A stretch of 64,000 nucleotides of DNA. It comes from Roseinatronobacter monicus. GTDB taxonomy: Bacteria; Pseudomonadota; Alphaproteobacteria; Rhodobacterales; Rhodobacteraceae. The stretch lies in the NCBI RefSeq assembly GCF_006716865.1, contig NZ_VFPT01000006.1:119592-183591 (forward strand), given 5' to 3'. Position 1 is the stretch's first letter. The number at the start of each line of letters is the position of its first letter. The notes under the pieces are model-generated. The model was not told the origin of the DNA and did not search any database. It worked only from the letters and a program-made list of their open reading frames with translations. Shown one piece after another: positions 44,979 through 52,953 of the stretch. The position numbers were made by a program, and so were the translations under genes.

Positions 44979-45288
44979 TCCTGCGACCATCACCATGGTC
45001 GGGCTGACGGCGGGCGCCTTGTGCGCCGTCAGCACCACTCCCGAACTGATCGTGACCTTGCGGCGGGCGGAGCCGGTTAGCCGCTGGATCGTTCTGCGCA
45101 ACGTGGCGCTGGCTACAGGCAATGCCCTGTGGGTGTTATACGCCTTGGCCGGCGGTCACCTGCCCATCCTGATCTTCTGCGGGATCAACGCCCTGATGAC
45201 CGGGGTGCTGGCCGCGCGGCAGATGCGCCTTGTGGTGCCCCATACCCCTCTCCTGAGCAACCCCAAGAAAGAAGGAACTGAGATATGA
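44971..45288 (+). CDS. Small three-helix membrane protein, SemiSWEET/PQ-loop-like
   Basis: 105 aa with three predicted membrane helices (about 7-25, 41-61, 65-84). The pattern AGALCAVSTTPELIVTLRR, NALWVLYALAGGHLPI and INALMTGVL resembles a SemiSWEET repeat, with PE in place of PQ. These proteins dimerise to move small solutes. It overlaps both neighbours (8 bases and ATGA), so it belongs to the operon and may transport the system's substrate or product. Confidence 0.65.
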   Translation: MADPATITMVGLTAGALCAVSTTPELIVTLRRAEPVSRWIVLRNVALATGNALWVLYALAGGHLPILIFCGINALMTGVLAARQMRLVVPHTPLLSNPKKEGTEI

Positions 45289-46385
45289 TCAAGAACCAAA
45301 CCAGCGTGGCCGAGGCCGTCGGCAAGGGCCATCCCGACAAGCAGGCTGATGCGATGTCGGATGCAGTGCTGGATGTGAAGATGGACCGCGCCGTCGCGGC
45401 GGGCCATCCGCCCAGCAGCGTGCGTGTGGCCTGCGAAGTCATGATCAACGGTGTCGACATCATTGTCGGTGGCGAGATTAGCGCGCCCGAGGGCGTGTAT
45501 GATGCCGAGGCGGTCGAGGCGGCGGTGCGCGAGGTCTATTTCGCCTCTGGCAACGACCTGCGTGACGACCTACGCGTGACCAACCTGATCCGCCCGCAGG
45601 CGGGCGAGATCGCGGCGTTGACCATCGATGGGGCAGGCGATCAGGGCATTATGGAAGGTTATGCCACCACCCGCACCCGCTCGATGCTGCCGCCCGAGAC
45701 AGAGAAGGCTTGGGCGCTGATCAGGCGCGCCTATGATCTGGCCACGGACGGCACGCTGCACTGGCTCCGCCTCGACACCAAGTCGCAGGTCGCGCTTGAT
45801 CCTTCGGGCGAGGTGATCAGCGTCATCATGTCGGTGCAGCACCGCGCCAGCGTCGATCTCGAGGAGTTGCGCCGCGAGGTGCTCGACCGGGTGGTCCACC
45901 CCTGTCTGGGCGATGTTGCCCCGGACCTGGTGAAAATCAACCACAAGGGCAGCTTCATCGAAGGCGGTGCGGACGCTGATTGCGGTCTGACCGGCCGCAA
46001 GATCGTGGTCGATGCCTACGGTCCTTCGGTAGCGGTTGGTGGCGGGGCCTACAGCGGTAAGGACGCCACCAAGGTCGACCGCAGCGCCGCCTATATGGCC
46101 CGCTTTATCGCCCGTCAGGTGCTGGCGTCGCATCCGGGCGGCGGCACCGACTGCACGGTGAAGCTGGCCTATGGCATCGGTCAGCTCCAGCCCGAAGCGG
46201 CCAGCGCCATCATCGACGGCAAGCACGATGTCAGCGACTGGGTGCGCGCCCGCTTCTCCGATCTGTCGCCGCGTGCCATCCAGGACCGCCTGGGCCTGTG
46301 GCGCCGCGAGGGCTGGCGTTACCGCGACACTGCCAGCTTCGGCCATTACGGCCGCGATCTGTTCCCATGGGAACAGGCCGAGTGA
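45285..46385 (+). CDS. metK: Divergent S-adenosylmethionine synthetase (methionine adenosyltransferase)
   Basis: 366 aa, slightly shorter than housekeeping MetK. Conserved parts include GKGHPDKQADAMSDAVLD (ATP and metal binding), the signature GAGDQGIMEGYATT, DTKSQVAL, INHKGSFIEGGADADCGLTGRK and GGGAYSGKDATKVDRSAAY. It makes SAM from methionine and ATP. Several otherwise invariant positions differ from the usual (GDQGIMEGY for GDQGLMFGY; INHKGSFIEGG for NPTGRFVIGG), pointing to a specialised paralogue, perhaps with altered substrate. ATGA overlap with the membrane protein. Confidence 0.88.
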   Translation: MIKNQTSVAEAVGKGHPDKQADAMSDAVLDVKMDRAVAAGHPPSSVRVACEVMINGVDIIVGGEISAPEGVYDAEAVEAAVREVYFASGNDLRDDLRVTNLIRPQAGEIAALTIDGAGDQGIMEGYATTRTRSMLPPETEKAWALIRRAYDLATDGTLHWLRLDTKSQVALDPSGEVISVIMSVQHRASVDLEELRREVLDRVVHPCLGDVAPDLVKINHKGSFIEGGADADCGLTGRKIVVDAYGPSVAVGGGAYSGKDATKVDRSAAYMARFIARQVLASHPGGGTDCTVKLAYGIGQLQPEAASAIIDGKHDVSDWVRARFSDLSPRAIQDRLGLWRREGWRYRDTASFGHYGRDLFPWEQAE

Positions 46386-46452
46386 TCAGCCGCATCGCCG
46401 GGGCCGCCGTGCTCCGGGGGTGCGACCCGAACCCCAAACAAGGACCACGACC

Positions 46453-48117
46453 ATGAAAAACCTATCCTATACTCCTCCGGCAAAGTCGAGGTTGGCGATG
46501 ACCACCGCACTCCCCTATGCCAATGGTGATCTTCATATCGGCCACGGTTCCGAAGCGATCCAGGCCGATATCTTCGCCCGCTACCGCCGCTTGGCGGGGC
46601 AGGAGGTGATCTTCGTCTGCGCCGATGATTGTCACGGTACGGCGGTTGAGCTTCTGGCCGCCTCGCAGAACAAGTCGCCCGAGCGCGTTTTGCAGGAGGT
46701 CGGTGCCCGCCACCGCGCCGATTTTGCCCGCGCAAAAATCTCGTTCGATGCTTATCACAGCACCCATTCGCCCGAGAACGAGGCGATTGCCTTTGCCTTC
46801 TTCGATGAGTTGAAGCGGGGCGGGCATTTGCAGCGCAAAACCGTGCCGCAGCTGTATGACGAGCAGGCGGGGCGGTTTCTCGACGACCGGCGTGTGCGCG
46901 GCACCTGCCCCGATTGCGGGCGCAAGGACCAGTATGGAGATGCCTGTGAATGCGGCGCGACCTATGACGCGATCCAGCTGGTTGATCCGGTTTCGACCCT
47001 GACCGGCGCGCGCCCGCAGGTGCAAGACGCCGAGCACCTCTTCTTCAAGATCGAGGCGTTCGCTGCGGAGATCCGCGCTTGGCTTGCAAGTGGCGCAGTG
47101 CAGAAAGAGGTGCGCGCGAAACTGCTTGAATGGTTAGATGAAGGCTTGCGCGACTGGTGCATCACCCGCAACGGCCCCTATTTCGGCATCCCTGTTCCGG
47201 GCGAGCCGGGGTTGTTCTTCTATGTTTGGCTAGATGCTCCCATTGGCTATCTGTCGACGCTTCAGCACTATCTGCAAGAGAAGCAGAGCAACAAGAACTG
47301 GGCCGACATCTGGAGTGACGAAAACACCGAGACACGGCATTTCATTGGCAAGGACATCATCAATTTCCACGGGTTGTTCTGGCCGGCCCTGCTACGCGGT
47401 GCGCATGTCCCATTGCCGGACAGGCTGCATGCGCACGGTTTTGTAACCGTGGGGGGGCATAAGATGTCGAAATCGCGCGGCAACTCGGTCACGCTAGCGC
47501 AGCTGCTTGACCAGCTCGATGCAGACGCGCTGCGTTATGCCATAGCGGCACGGATGGGTGATGGCATCACCGATTTCAACATTGATGCCGAGGGTGTGGC
47601 CGAGAAGGTCAATTCAGATCTGGTGGGTAAGATTGCCAATATTGCGAGCCGGTTGCGCCCGATAATCGCCATGTCGGACAACTTGCTGAGCGATAGCCTG
47701 CCTGATTCTGACCTTTTCGACCAGGCGCTGGTGTTGGCGGGCGAAGCGCTGGCGTGTTTTGAGTCGGTGAACACGGCAGCGGCGGTGCGCAGCATCGTGT
47801 CGCTGGCGGATCTGACCAATGAATATGTCGATCGCGAAGCGCCATGGACGGTCGATGACCCCGACCAAAGGCGAGCGATCTGCACTCAGGCATTGGCTCA
47901 GTTCCGCTTGATTGCGGCGTTGATGCAGCCGATCTGCCCCGGCCTGGCCGGGCGCTGCTTGGCGGTATTCGGTCTGTCCAAGGTGGGCTGGGACGAACTC
48001 GCGATACCGCCAACGGGACAGAAGATCACTATACCGCCCCGGCTGTTTGACCGGATCGATGCGGCTGCGCTGAGCTGTCTTGGTGAGATCCAGAGTGGGA
48101 AGGAGACCGTTCAGTGA
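46453..48117 (+). CDS. metG: Second methionyl-tRNA synthetase, core form
   Basis: 554 aa from ATG 46453 (the frame is open upstream, inside metK). Class I synthetase: HIGH motif YANGDLHIGH (28-31), zinc knuckle CPDCGRKDQYGDACECG, KMSKS loop HKMSKSRGN (338-342), and an alpha-helical anticodon-binding domain ending around PWTVDDPDQRRA. The C-terminal EMAPII-like dimerisation domain is absent. Extra MetRS copies are known as resistance to synthetase inhibitors and as handlers of Met analogues. It lies 67 bp after metK and overlaps the next gene by GTGA. Confidence 0.92.
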   Translation: MKNLSYTPPAKSRLAMTTALPYANGDLHIGHGSEAIQADIFARYRRLAGQEVIFVCADDCHGTAVELLAASQNKSPERVLQEVGARHRADFARAKISFDAYHSTHSPENEAIAFAFFDELKRGGHLQRKTVPQLYDEQAGRFLDDRRVRGTCPDCGRKDQYGDACECGATYDAIQLVDPVSTLTGARPQVQDAEHLFFKIEAFAAEIRAWLASGAVQKEVRAKLLEWLDEGLRDWCITRNGPYFGIPVPGEPGLFFYVWLDAPIGYLSTLQHYLQEKQSNKNWADIWSDENTETRHFIGKDIINFHGLFWPALLRGAHVPLPDRLHAHGFVTVGGHKMSKSRGNSVTLAQLLDQLDADALRYAIAARMGDGITDFNIDAEGVAEKVNSDLVGKIANIASRLRPIIAMSDNLLSDSLPDSDLFDQALVLAGEALACFESVNTAAAVRSIVSLADLTNEYVDREAPWTVDDPDQRRAICTQALAQFRLIAALMQPICPGLAGRCLAVFGLSKVGWDELAIPPTGQKITIPPRLFDRIDAAALSCLGEIQSGKETVQ

Positions 48118-48965
48118 AACCTCTGGATAGCAGGACCTTCGACCGCCTAAGCGGCAAGCGGATCGCCTTGATCGGGATGAGCGGCGTCGGCAAAACCCAC
48201 CTTTCGCGCCTTTTGCGGGACACCAGACGCTGGTACCATTATTCCGTCGATTACCGGCTAGGCAAAGCCTATCTGGCCAGCCATATCGATGATGATCTAC
48301 GTGCCCGCGCCATGCAGGATCCGGTGCTTGGCCCCCTGCTTCTGGTCGATGCGCTGACTCTGCGCGCCAAGTTTTCCATCGACAATCTGGACGTAATGTC
48401 GGGCTATCTGGGCAAGATAGGCGATCCAAGGAAGGGAGGGCTGACGCGTGCAGAGTTCCTCGAACGCCAACGTATCCATCGCAACGCTGAACAGGCGGCG
48501 ATGCAGGATACCGCTAGTTTCGTGCGCCGTTCTGAGACAGTCTATGGCTATCCAAGTTTCACGTGCGATACGTCGGGCAGCTTTTGCAGTGTGGTCGACC
48601 CTTGGGATCCGAACGATCCCATCTTGTCCGATCTCGCCGCTACGCATATCATTGTTTATCTTGAAGCCGGGGCCGAAGACGAAGAGCGCTTGATTGCGCG
48701 CTTCAAGCATCGGCCCAAACCGATCTACTATTCCGACGCATTTTTTTCGCAATGCGAGCGCGACTACCTATGCGAAGACAAGAACTGGGATTCTGTTGAC
48801 CCCGACGCTTTTGCGATCTGGGCATACGAGCGGCTCTTGACCTTTCGCCGACCCCGCTACGAAGCGATTGCCGACCGCTGGGGTTATCGCGTCAAGGCGG
48901 AAGAGCTGGCTAGGGTTTCCAGTGAACAGGAAATCTTGGACGTACTTCGGGCGCATATCTCTTGA
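48114..48965 (+). CDS. P-loop ATPase/kinase-like protein, unknown function
   Basis: 283 aa with a GTG start overlapping the metG stop. The Walker A is GMSGVGKTHLS near residue 20, followed by RWYHYSVDYRLGKAYL and a conserved CDTSGSFCSVVDPWDP. It looks like a family of ~290-aa alphaproteobacterial ATPases that I recall but whose function is not established. The P-loop followed by a small-molecule-kinase-like layout suggests phosphotransfer. Last gene of the operon. Confidence 0.75.
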   Translation: MKPLDSRTFDRLSGKRIALIGMSGVGKTHLSRLLRDTRRWYHYSVDYRLGKAYLASHIDDDLRARAMQDPVLGPLLLVDALTLRAKFSIDNLDVMSGYLGKIGDPRKGGLTRAEFLERQRIHRNAEQAAMQDTASFVRRSETVYGYPSFTCDTSGSFCSVVDPWDPNDPILSDLAATHIIVYLEAGAEDEERLIARFKHRPKPIYYSDAFFSQCERDYLCEDKNWDSVDPDAFAIWAYERLLTFRRPRYEAIADRWGYRVKAEELARVSSEQEILDVLRAHIS

Positions 48966-48991
48966 GGTAACGCCATCACCCGTCGTTCCGT

Positions 48992-49010
48992 CGCCCGGAT
49001 CTCCTGGGCG
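48992..49010 (+). terminator. Possible terminator of the met operon
   Basis: CGCCCGGATCTCCTGGGCG folds into a short hairpin and is followed within six bases by CTTTTGCTCTT. It lies 27 bases after the last stop codon. The stem is short and the U-tract imperfect. Confidence 0.35.
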
Positions 49011-49431
49011 GCGGTCTTTTGCTCTTCCGGTGCGACAGCCAACTCTAGGCAGCGCCAACCCCAAAACTCGTAAGTGGCCTTTTGCAAGCAATCCACGAGT
49101 TAAGGCCGATCCGAGAATCAAGGGTCCGCCCATCACGTCAAATGCTTGGACAAGTGATCCGTATAGTCGGCAGCGGCATCCATCTATTAACTTAAGTGCG
49201 TGGTAACAGCCGCCACTTATGGTTCGACCTCTGAAGTACCAGAATGCAATGCGCGCACGGGAAGATTGCGAGTGCCCGCTTTGGGCCGACATTGACGCTA
49301 CGACAGCAATCGGCAGATGATGCCGGATCCAAAGTTACAAGGCCGACAGTTTTAAACATGATCCCAAACTCCATAGATTTTCGCCGCGGAAATGCAAATC
49401 CTGAGTTGGTATTGCTTGGTGCCTGCCCTGG
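49011..49431. other. Stretch with decayed sequence, no intact gene
   Basis: On the minus strand a short frame around 48960-49096 (LQKATYEFWGWRCLELAVAPE) has coding character and may be the tail of a lost gene, but its family is not clear. Nothing else in this stretch is convincing. Confidence 0.4.
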
Positions 49432-49684
49432 TGTCGCGTTGCCATTAACGATGAGACAGAACGCTTTGGCGGTCTTCTTGCTCCAAAATTCTTGCCCATA
49501 AATATGAGACAACTAAGCTAAAAATTGGATTTCATTAGGTATAACTGAACTGGTTCCGCTTGAACGCTGTCTCAGAGTTATGGGCAACGAAATCGCAATT
49601 AAGGGCAAAATATCACATTTAAGGGCAAAGGAAGGTCGTTGATTTCATTTGATTCTATATCTCAGATTTAACGGCAACGCGACA
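49432..49684. mobile_element. MITE-like element sharing termini with the ISL3 relics
   Basis: 253 bp bounded by TGTCGCGTTGCCATTAA and its inverse TTTAACGGCAACGCGACA. Inside lie repeated half-sites (TTATGGGCAA, TTAAGGGCAA, TTTAAGGGCAA, and TGAGACA / TGTCTCA near each end). It encodes nothing. Its outer 16-17 bp match the ISL3 relic ends at 39728-40376. The right end forms the last codons of the 690-aa gene. Confidence 0.7.
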
Positions 49685-51727
49685 GCTGGGCAAGAACGGT
49701 TTCAAGGTCGGTGTTAGGTCCTCAGTGGCGGCGTTTCGAATCAGATTGAGAACCGACTTGTCATTGCGGCTGAGTGCTCGTTTCGGCCAGGCGCCCTTGA
49801 TGCCATCTACCGCTTGCGCGAAGCCCTCGGTCCAGGCCTGGAAGCGCTTCAGGGGCAAGTCTGTGACCTCTACGCCGACCACGCCGAGGATAACAGCCTC
49901 GTTCAGCGCGCCATACCGCAACATAAGGATGTCGAGGATGCGCTGAATGGAGCCGTGACCCTTCACCTCGATTCCGTCCATCAGCGGCATCAGCCACTCA
50001 TTTGGTGGCGTGAATTCCGGCGCGATCAGAACTGCGGTGAGGTAGCCATCGATCTGATCCGGTTTGAGCGGGCTACCCTTGAGCAACTTGGTCAGTTCTC
50101 CCGGTCGTTCGGGCTCGATTTCAGGCGTTTCAAAATCTCCGTTATCCCATTCCAAATCTTCGTCGAGATCGTCCATCGCGCGCGCCGCCGCCACTTCCAG
50201 CGTTTGCCCCAAGATATCCTCAAAGACGGGTATTTTCTTGATCTCTTGTCCAGCCTCCAGCGCCTGAGCAACAACGGCAAAGCTCATCCACGCCTCAGGC
50301 GGAGCGCTGCGGTCGTGGCGCAAGATCAGCGCTGATCGGGCAAAGCGTTTTGCCCAGCGTTCACGCCCCTCCTCAAGACGCCCTGCGACGATCTTATTTG
50401 CGCTGTGGGTGCTTGATGCCTCTTCTAGCGCTGCCATCAAAGTGGCATCAGAGGCGAACCAGCTGCTAGAGATGTCGTGCTCAGAGAACCAGTCTCTGCT
50501 CTTGTTTATCAACCGGCTTCGGCGGTTGTCTGATAGAGCCGCAAGCTCACCGTCCGGATCAACAGCTGCGAAAAGTGCCGTGTTCCCTCCTGGTTGAGGC
50601 GTTACATCGCCAATGCCGAACATCGGTGCGACATCCAAGAAACCTTGTGCTGTTACCGCACCGCGCGCCTGCCCATCGGCAAGGGCGCAGCGAATGGCGG
50701 GGGTGATGTATGCAGGCAACACGTCATGCATCGTCATTACTTGTTCAATTTGCTCAACGATGGTTTTCTGATCCCCTCTGCTTGTACAAGGAATAACATA
50801 CGCGTCCTTTATCCCGTGCCCTTCCTTGATCATTACGGCGGCCACCGCGCGCGTACCTCCACGGCTACAAACGCCCAAAATGCTTTGCGAGCCGGTGCCG
50901 TCGGGAAGCGACGTCATCACCCGGTGAAGCTGCCACGGTCGCGGGACATTTCCACCTGACGGTTCCCGTCGCAGCGCAGCCTTGATCAGTGTATCGAGCG
51001 CTTTGCCGTTTGGCAGCCAGTTACGGATCAGGATAAGGTCGGACAGCAGGGCAGCATCCACATTTGCGTTTCCGGCAAGCAGCTCGAACCCGGCGATGGC
51101 CGCCCCGCGCATCTCAGCAACTGGATCAAGTAGAAAGTACCGCCCCACGGCAATCATGCGTGGATCGCCTTGCACAATCATCTGCGTCAGAAATGCCGTT
51201 GTCATCTGAGCGGGCATGGCGCCGACAATTTCACGAAGCCCGGTATAGGTCTCAAAAGGCGTGGACCCCTCTGGGACAAGCGCTTCCGCGAGGTCCGCGA
51301 CATCCGGAAGCTCGGGTATCTCGTCTTCCGCAAGCGCCTCGAAAGCGTCGGGTGCCGTGCGCAACTGGTCGGGGGGTGTGAGGCCGGAGCGCAGGTAAGC
51401 CTGGCAAAGTTGGAAGCAGGTCTCAGCGCCAAGCTTACCTTCCTCAGTCCGTTCTGCCAGGCCCCCAGCAAGGATCTGAAAAAAGTCGCGCGGCCCCGAC
51501 CCCTCGTTTTCACGGTTCATTCGCGCCTCGTCCAGGATGCGCGACAAAAGGGCAAGACAGTTATCGGTGCTTTCTGTGTCAGCGTCGGACAGCGTGTCAA
51601 CGAGCCCCAGAACAGTTTCCGGATCATCCGAAAGAGCCGCCGCCCATCGATCTACCCAAAACAGCATTTCTCTTGGATCATCTGTGGTTGGAAGATCCAT
51701 AAGACAAGTTTCGACGATTTCTGTCAC
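49655..51727 (-). CDS. 690-aa protein with C-terminal UPF0149-like domain
   Basis: The C-terminal ~150 residues carry the UPF0149 pattern KPDQIDGYLTAVLIAPEFTPP, NEWLMPLM and FQAWTEGFAQAVDGIKGAWP. The rest is helical and acidic without a known domain (YFLLDPVAEMRGAAIAGFELL suggests HEAT-like repeats). The final residues SCRVAVKSEI are encoded by the MITE-like terminus, so the original C terminus was replaced, probably by only a few residues. Function unknown. Confidence 0.75.
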   Translation of the reverse strand: MTEIVETCLMDLPTTDDPREMLFWVDRWAAALSDDPETVLGLVDTLSDADTESTDNCLALLSRILDEARMNRENEGSGPRDFFQILAGGLAERTEEGKLGAETCFQLCQAYLRSGLTPPDQLRTAPDAFEALAEDEIPELPDVADLAEALVPEGSTPFETYTGLREIVGAMPAQMTTAFLTQMIVQGDPRMIAVGRYFLLDPVAEMRGAAIAGFELLAGNANVDAALLSDLILIRNWLPNGKALDTLIKAALRREPSGGNVPRPWQLHRVMTSLPDGTGSQSILGVCSRGGTRAVAAVMIKEGHGIKDAYVIPCTSRGDQKTIVEQIEQVMTMHDVLPAYITPAIRCALADGQARGAVTAQGFLDVAPMFGIGDVTPQPGGNTALFAAVDPDGELAALSDNRRSRLINKSRDWFSEHDISSSWFASDATLMAALEEASSTHSANKIVAGRLEEGRERWAKRFARSALILRHDRSAPPEAWMSFAVVAQALEAGQEIKKIPVFEDILGQTLEVAAARAMDDLDEDLEWDNGDFETPEIEPERPGELTKLLKGSPLKPDQIDGYLTAVLIAPEFTPPNEWLMPLMDGIEVKGHGSIQRILDILMLRYGALNEAVILGVVGVEVTDLPLKRFQAWTEGFAQAVDGIKGAWPKRALSRNDKSVLNLIRNAATEDLTPTLKPFLPSCRVAVKSEI

Positions 51728-52167
51728 CTCTGCCCCCTAATTAAACTGCCAACCGCGTCAAAGGCTTTAGCGCGTCGCCATTCTAAATTCAGATTAACAC
51801 GGACAAGTGCCGTCCAAAAGTCTGCTTCGTTCGTAGGCAGTGTGAAATCGACTGGGCCCGGCAACTGTGGGCCGAGTGTGTCGATGGTCGACCTCGAAGA
51901 GTCGGCGGGCCATGCTGCACCGCCGCAGGGCGGCTTCGAGCCCATCAGCGACATTAATGCAGACCGCAGCGTACCAAGCTCGTTTGCAGGTATGGCATGT
52001 GTTCAGCCCTCTCTCACGTTCAGCGTCCCTAGCATGCTGTGATGCTCCGTCCGCAGCTGTGTTATCGTATATCAAGGGCAGTTGGTGTATGATTTTAGGT
52101 GTGGTTGGATTGAGAGGTAGTCCACACACGATCTACATCGTCAATTTGATGTACATAGGAGGGTGAA
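51728..52167. other. Intergenic region upstream of the exported protein
   Basis: No convincing gene. It must hold the promoter for the leftward 690-aa gene and that of the rightward small exported protein. AGGAGGGTG just before 52168 is a strong ribosome site. Confidence 0.5.
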
Positions 52168-52563
52168 ATGAAGTCACTGAAATCATTGTTAGTATTTGGT
52201 TTGGCGGGGTTGTTAGTCAGTCCGGCATATGCTTGGAAGAGCTATCATCTGGAGGACAATCTTTATGCCATTGTGTGTGACAATGGCTATATCTTCTCCT
52301 ACCAAGGCAGCTCTGATGGCTTGTCCACAGTTGGCCCTGCGCTTTGTGAAAAACACGACCACGCAAGCTCTGGTTCTGCGGGTGGGGGCGCTGGAAAAGT
52401 GACCTTGGAACGCGCATCCATCGGAGTGCGTCAAGCTATCGAGCACTGTTCAGCGCGCGACGGGGCGAAAGCTGTGAGGGAGCATAGGAACGTCATGCAT
52501 TGCCCAGGGCGCATGGAGGGTCAGGACTACAACAGTAGCCGCAGCAATCGTATAAAAAGCTGA
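52168..52563 (+). CDS. Small exported protein
   Basis: 131 aa with a clear signal peptide: basic MKSLK, hydrophobic SLLVFGLAGLLVSP, and likely cleavage after AYA (residue 22). The mature part has four Cys residues (CDNG, ALCEKH, EHCSAR, MHCPGR) that could form disulfides and a Gly/Ser-rich spacer (SSGSAGGGAG). The strong AGGAGGGTG supports the ATG at 52168. No family recognised. Location: periplasm or outside. Confidence 0.7.
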   Translation: MKSLKSLLVFGLAGLLVSPAYAWKSYHLEDNLYAIVCDNGYIFSYQGSSDGLSTVGPALCEKHDHASSGSAGGGAGKVTLERASIGVRQAIEHCSARDGAKAVREHRNVMHCPGRMEGQDYNSSRSNRIKS

Positions 52564-52953
52564 GATATGTGCCTATCGAGCAGCACATGATCTTCGACCC
52601 TCTCCAGCTGCAGCGAACGGCAGTTTCGTCCCGCATCAGCGACGTTCAATAGCAAAAAATGCTGCGCGATGCACGATTGGCCGGTTTGGTGAAGCCGCAC
52701 TGCAGCGTGCCACCGACGCTGACTGACCGCAAAGGGCCGAGTGCGTCATTGGATGCGCCAGCGCAAGGAGCGGGAGGGCGGCGCAAATGTTGCGGCATCG
52801 TGCCCGCCCCAGCCGCCGGGTTAACCGAGTAGGCTGCGCTCATTGAATCCTCGGCGCATCAGCGCTATCCAATCGAACCAGGGCATCGACCCCAAATGAT
52901 GGTCCAAGTAGACGCCCAATGTCGGAGCGCTGGAATTTAAAAGGTAGCTCACA
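52564..52953. other. Gene-free stretch upstream of the SNF2 gene
   Basis: No coding sequence recognised on either strand. AAAAGGTAG at 52939-52947 probably serves as the ribosome site of the next gene. Confidence 0.5.

Noticed and set aside
45570..46346. 258-aa minus-strand frame in metK
   Set aside because: Antisense shadow of a clearly conserved enzyme.
51794..52129. 111-aa minus-strand frame
   Set aside because: No motif, no ribosome site, and it would overlap the promoter of the exported protein.
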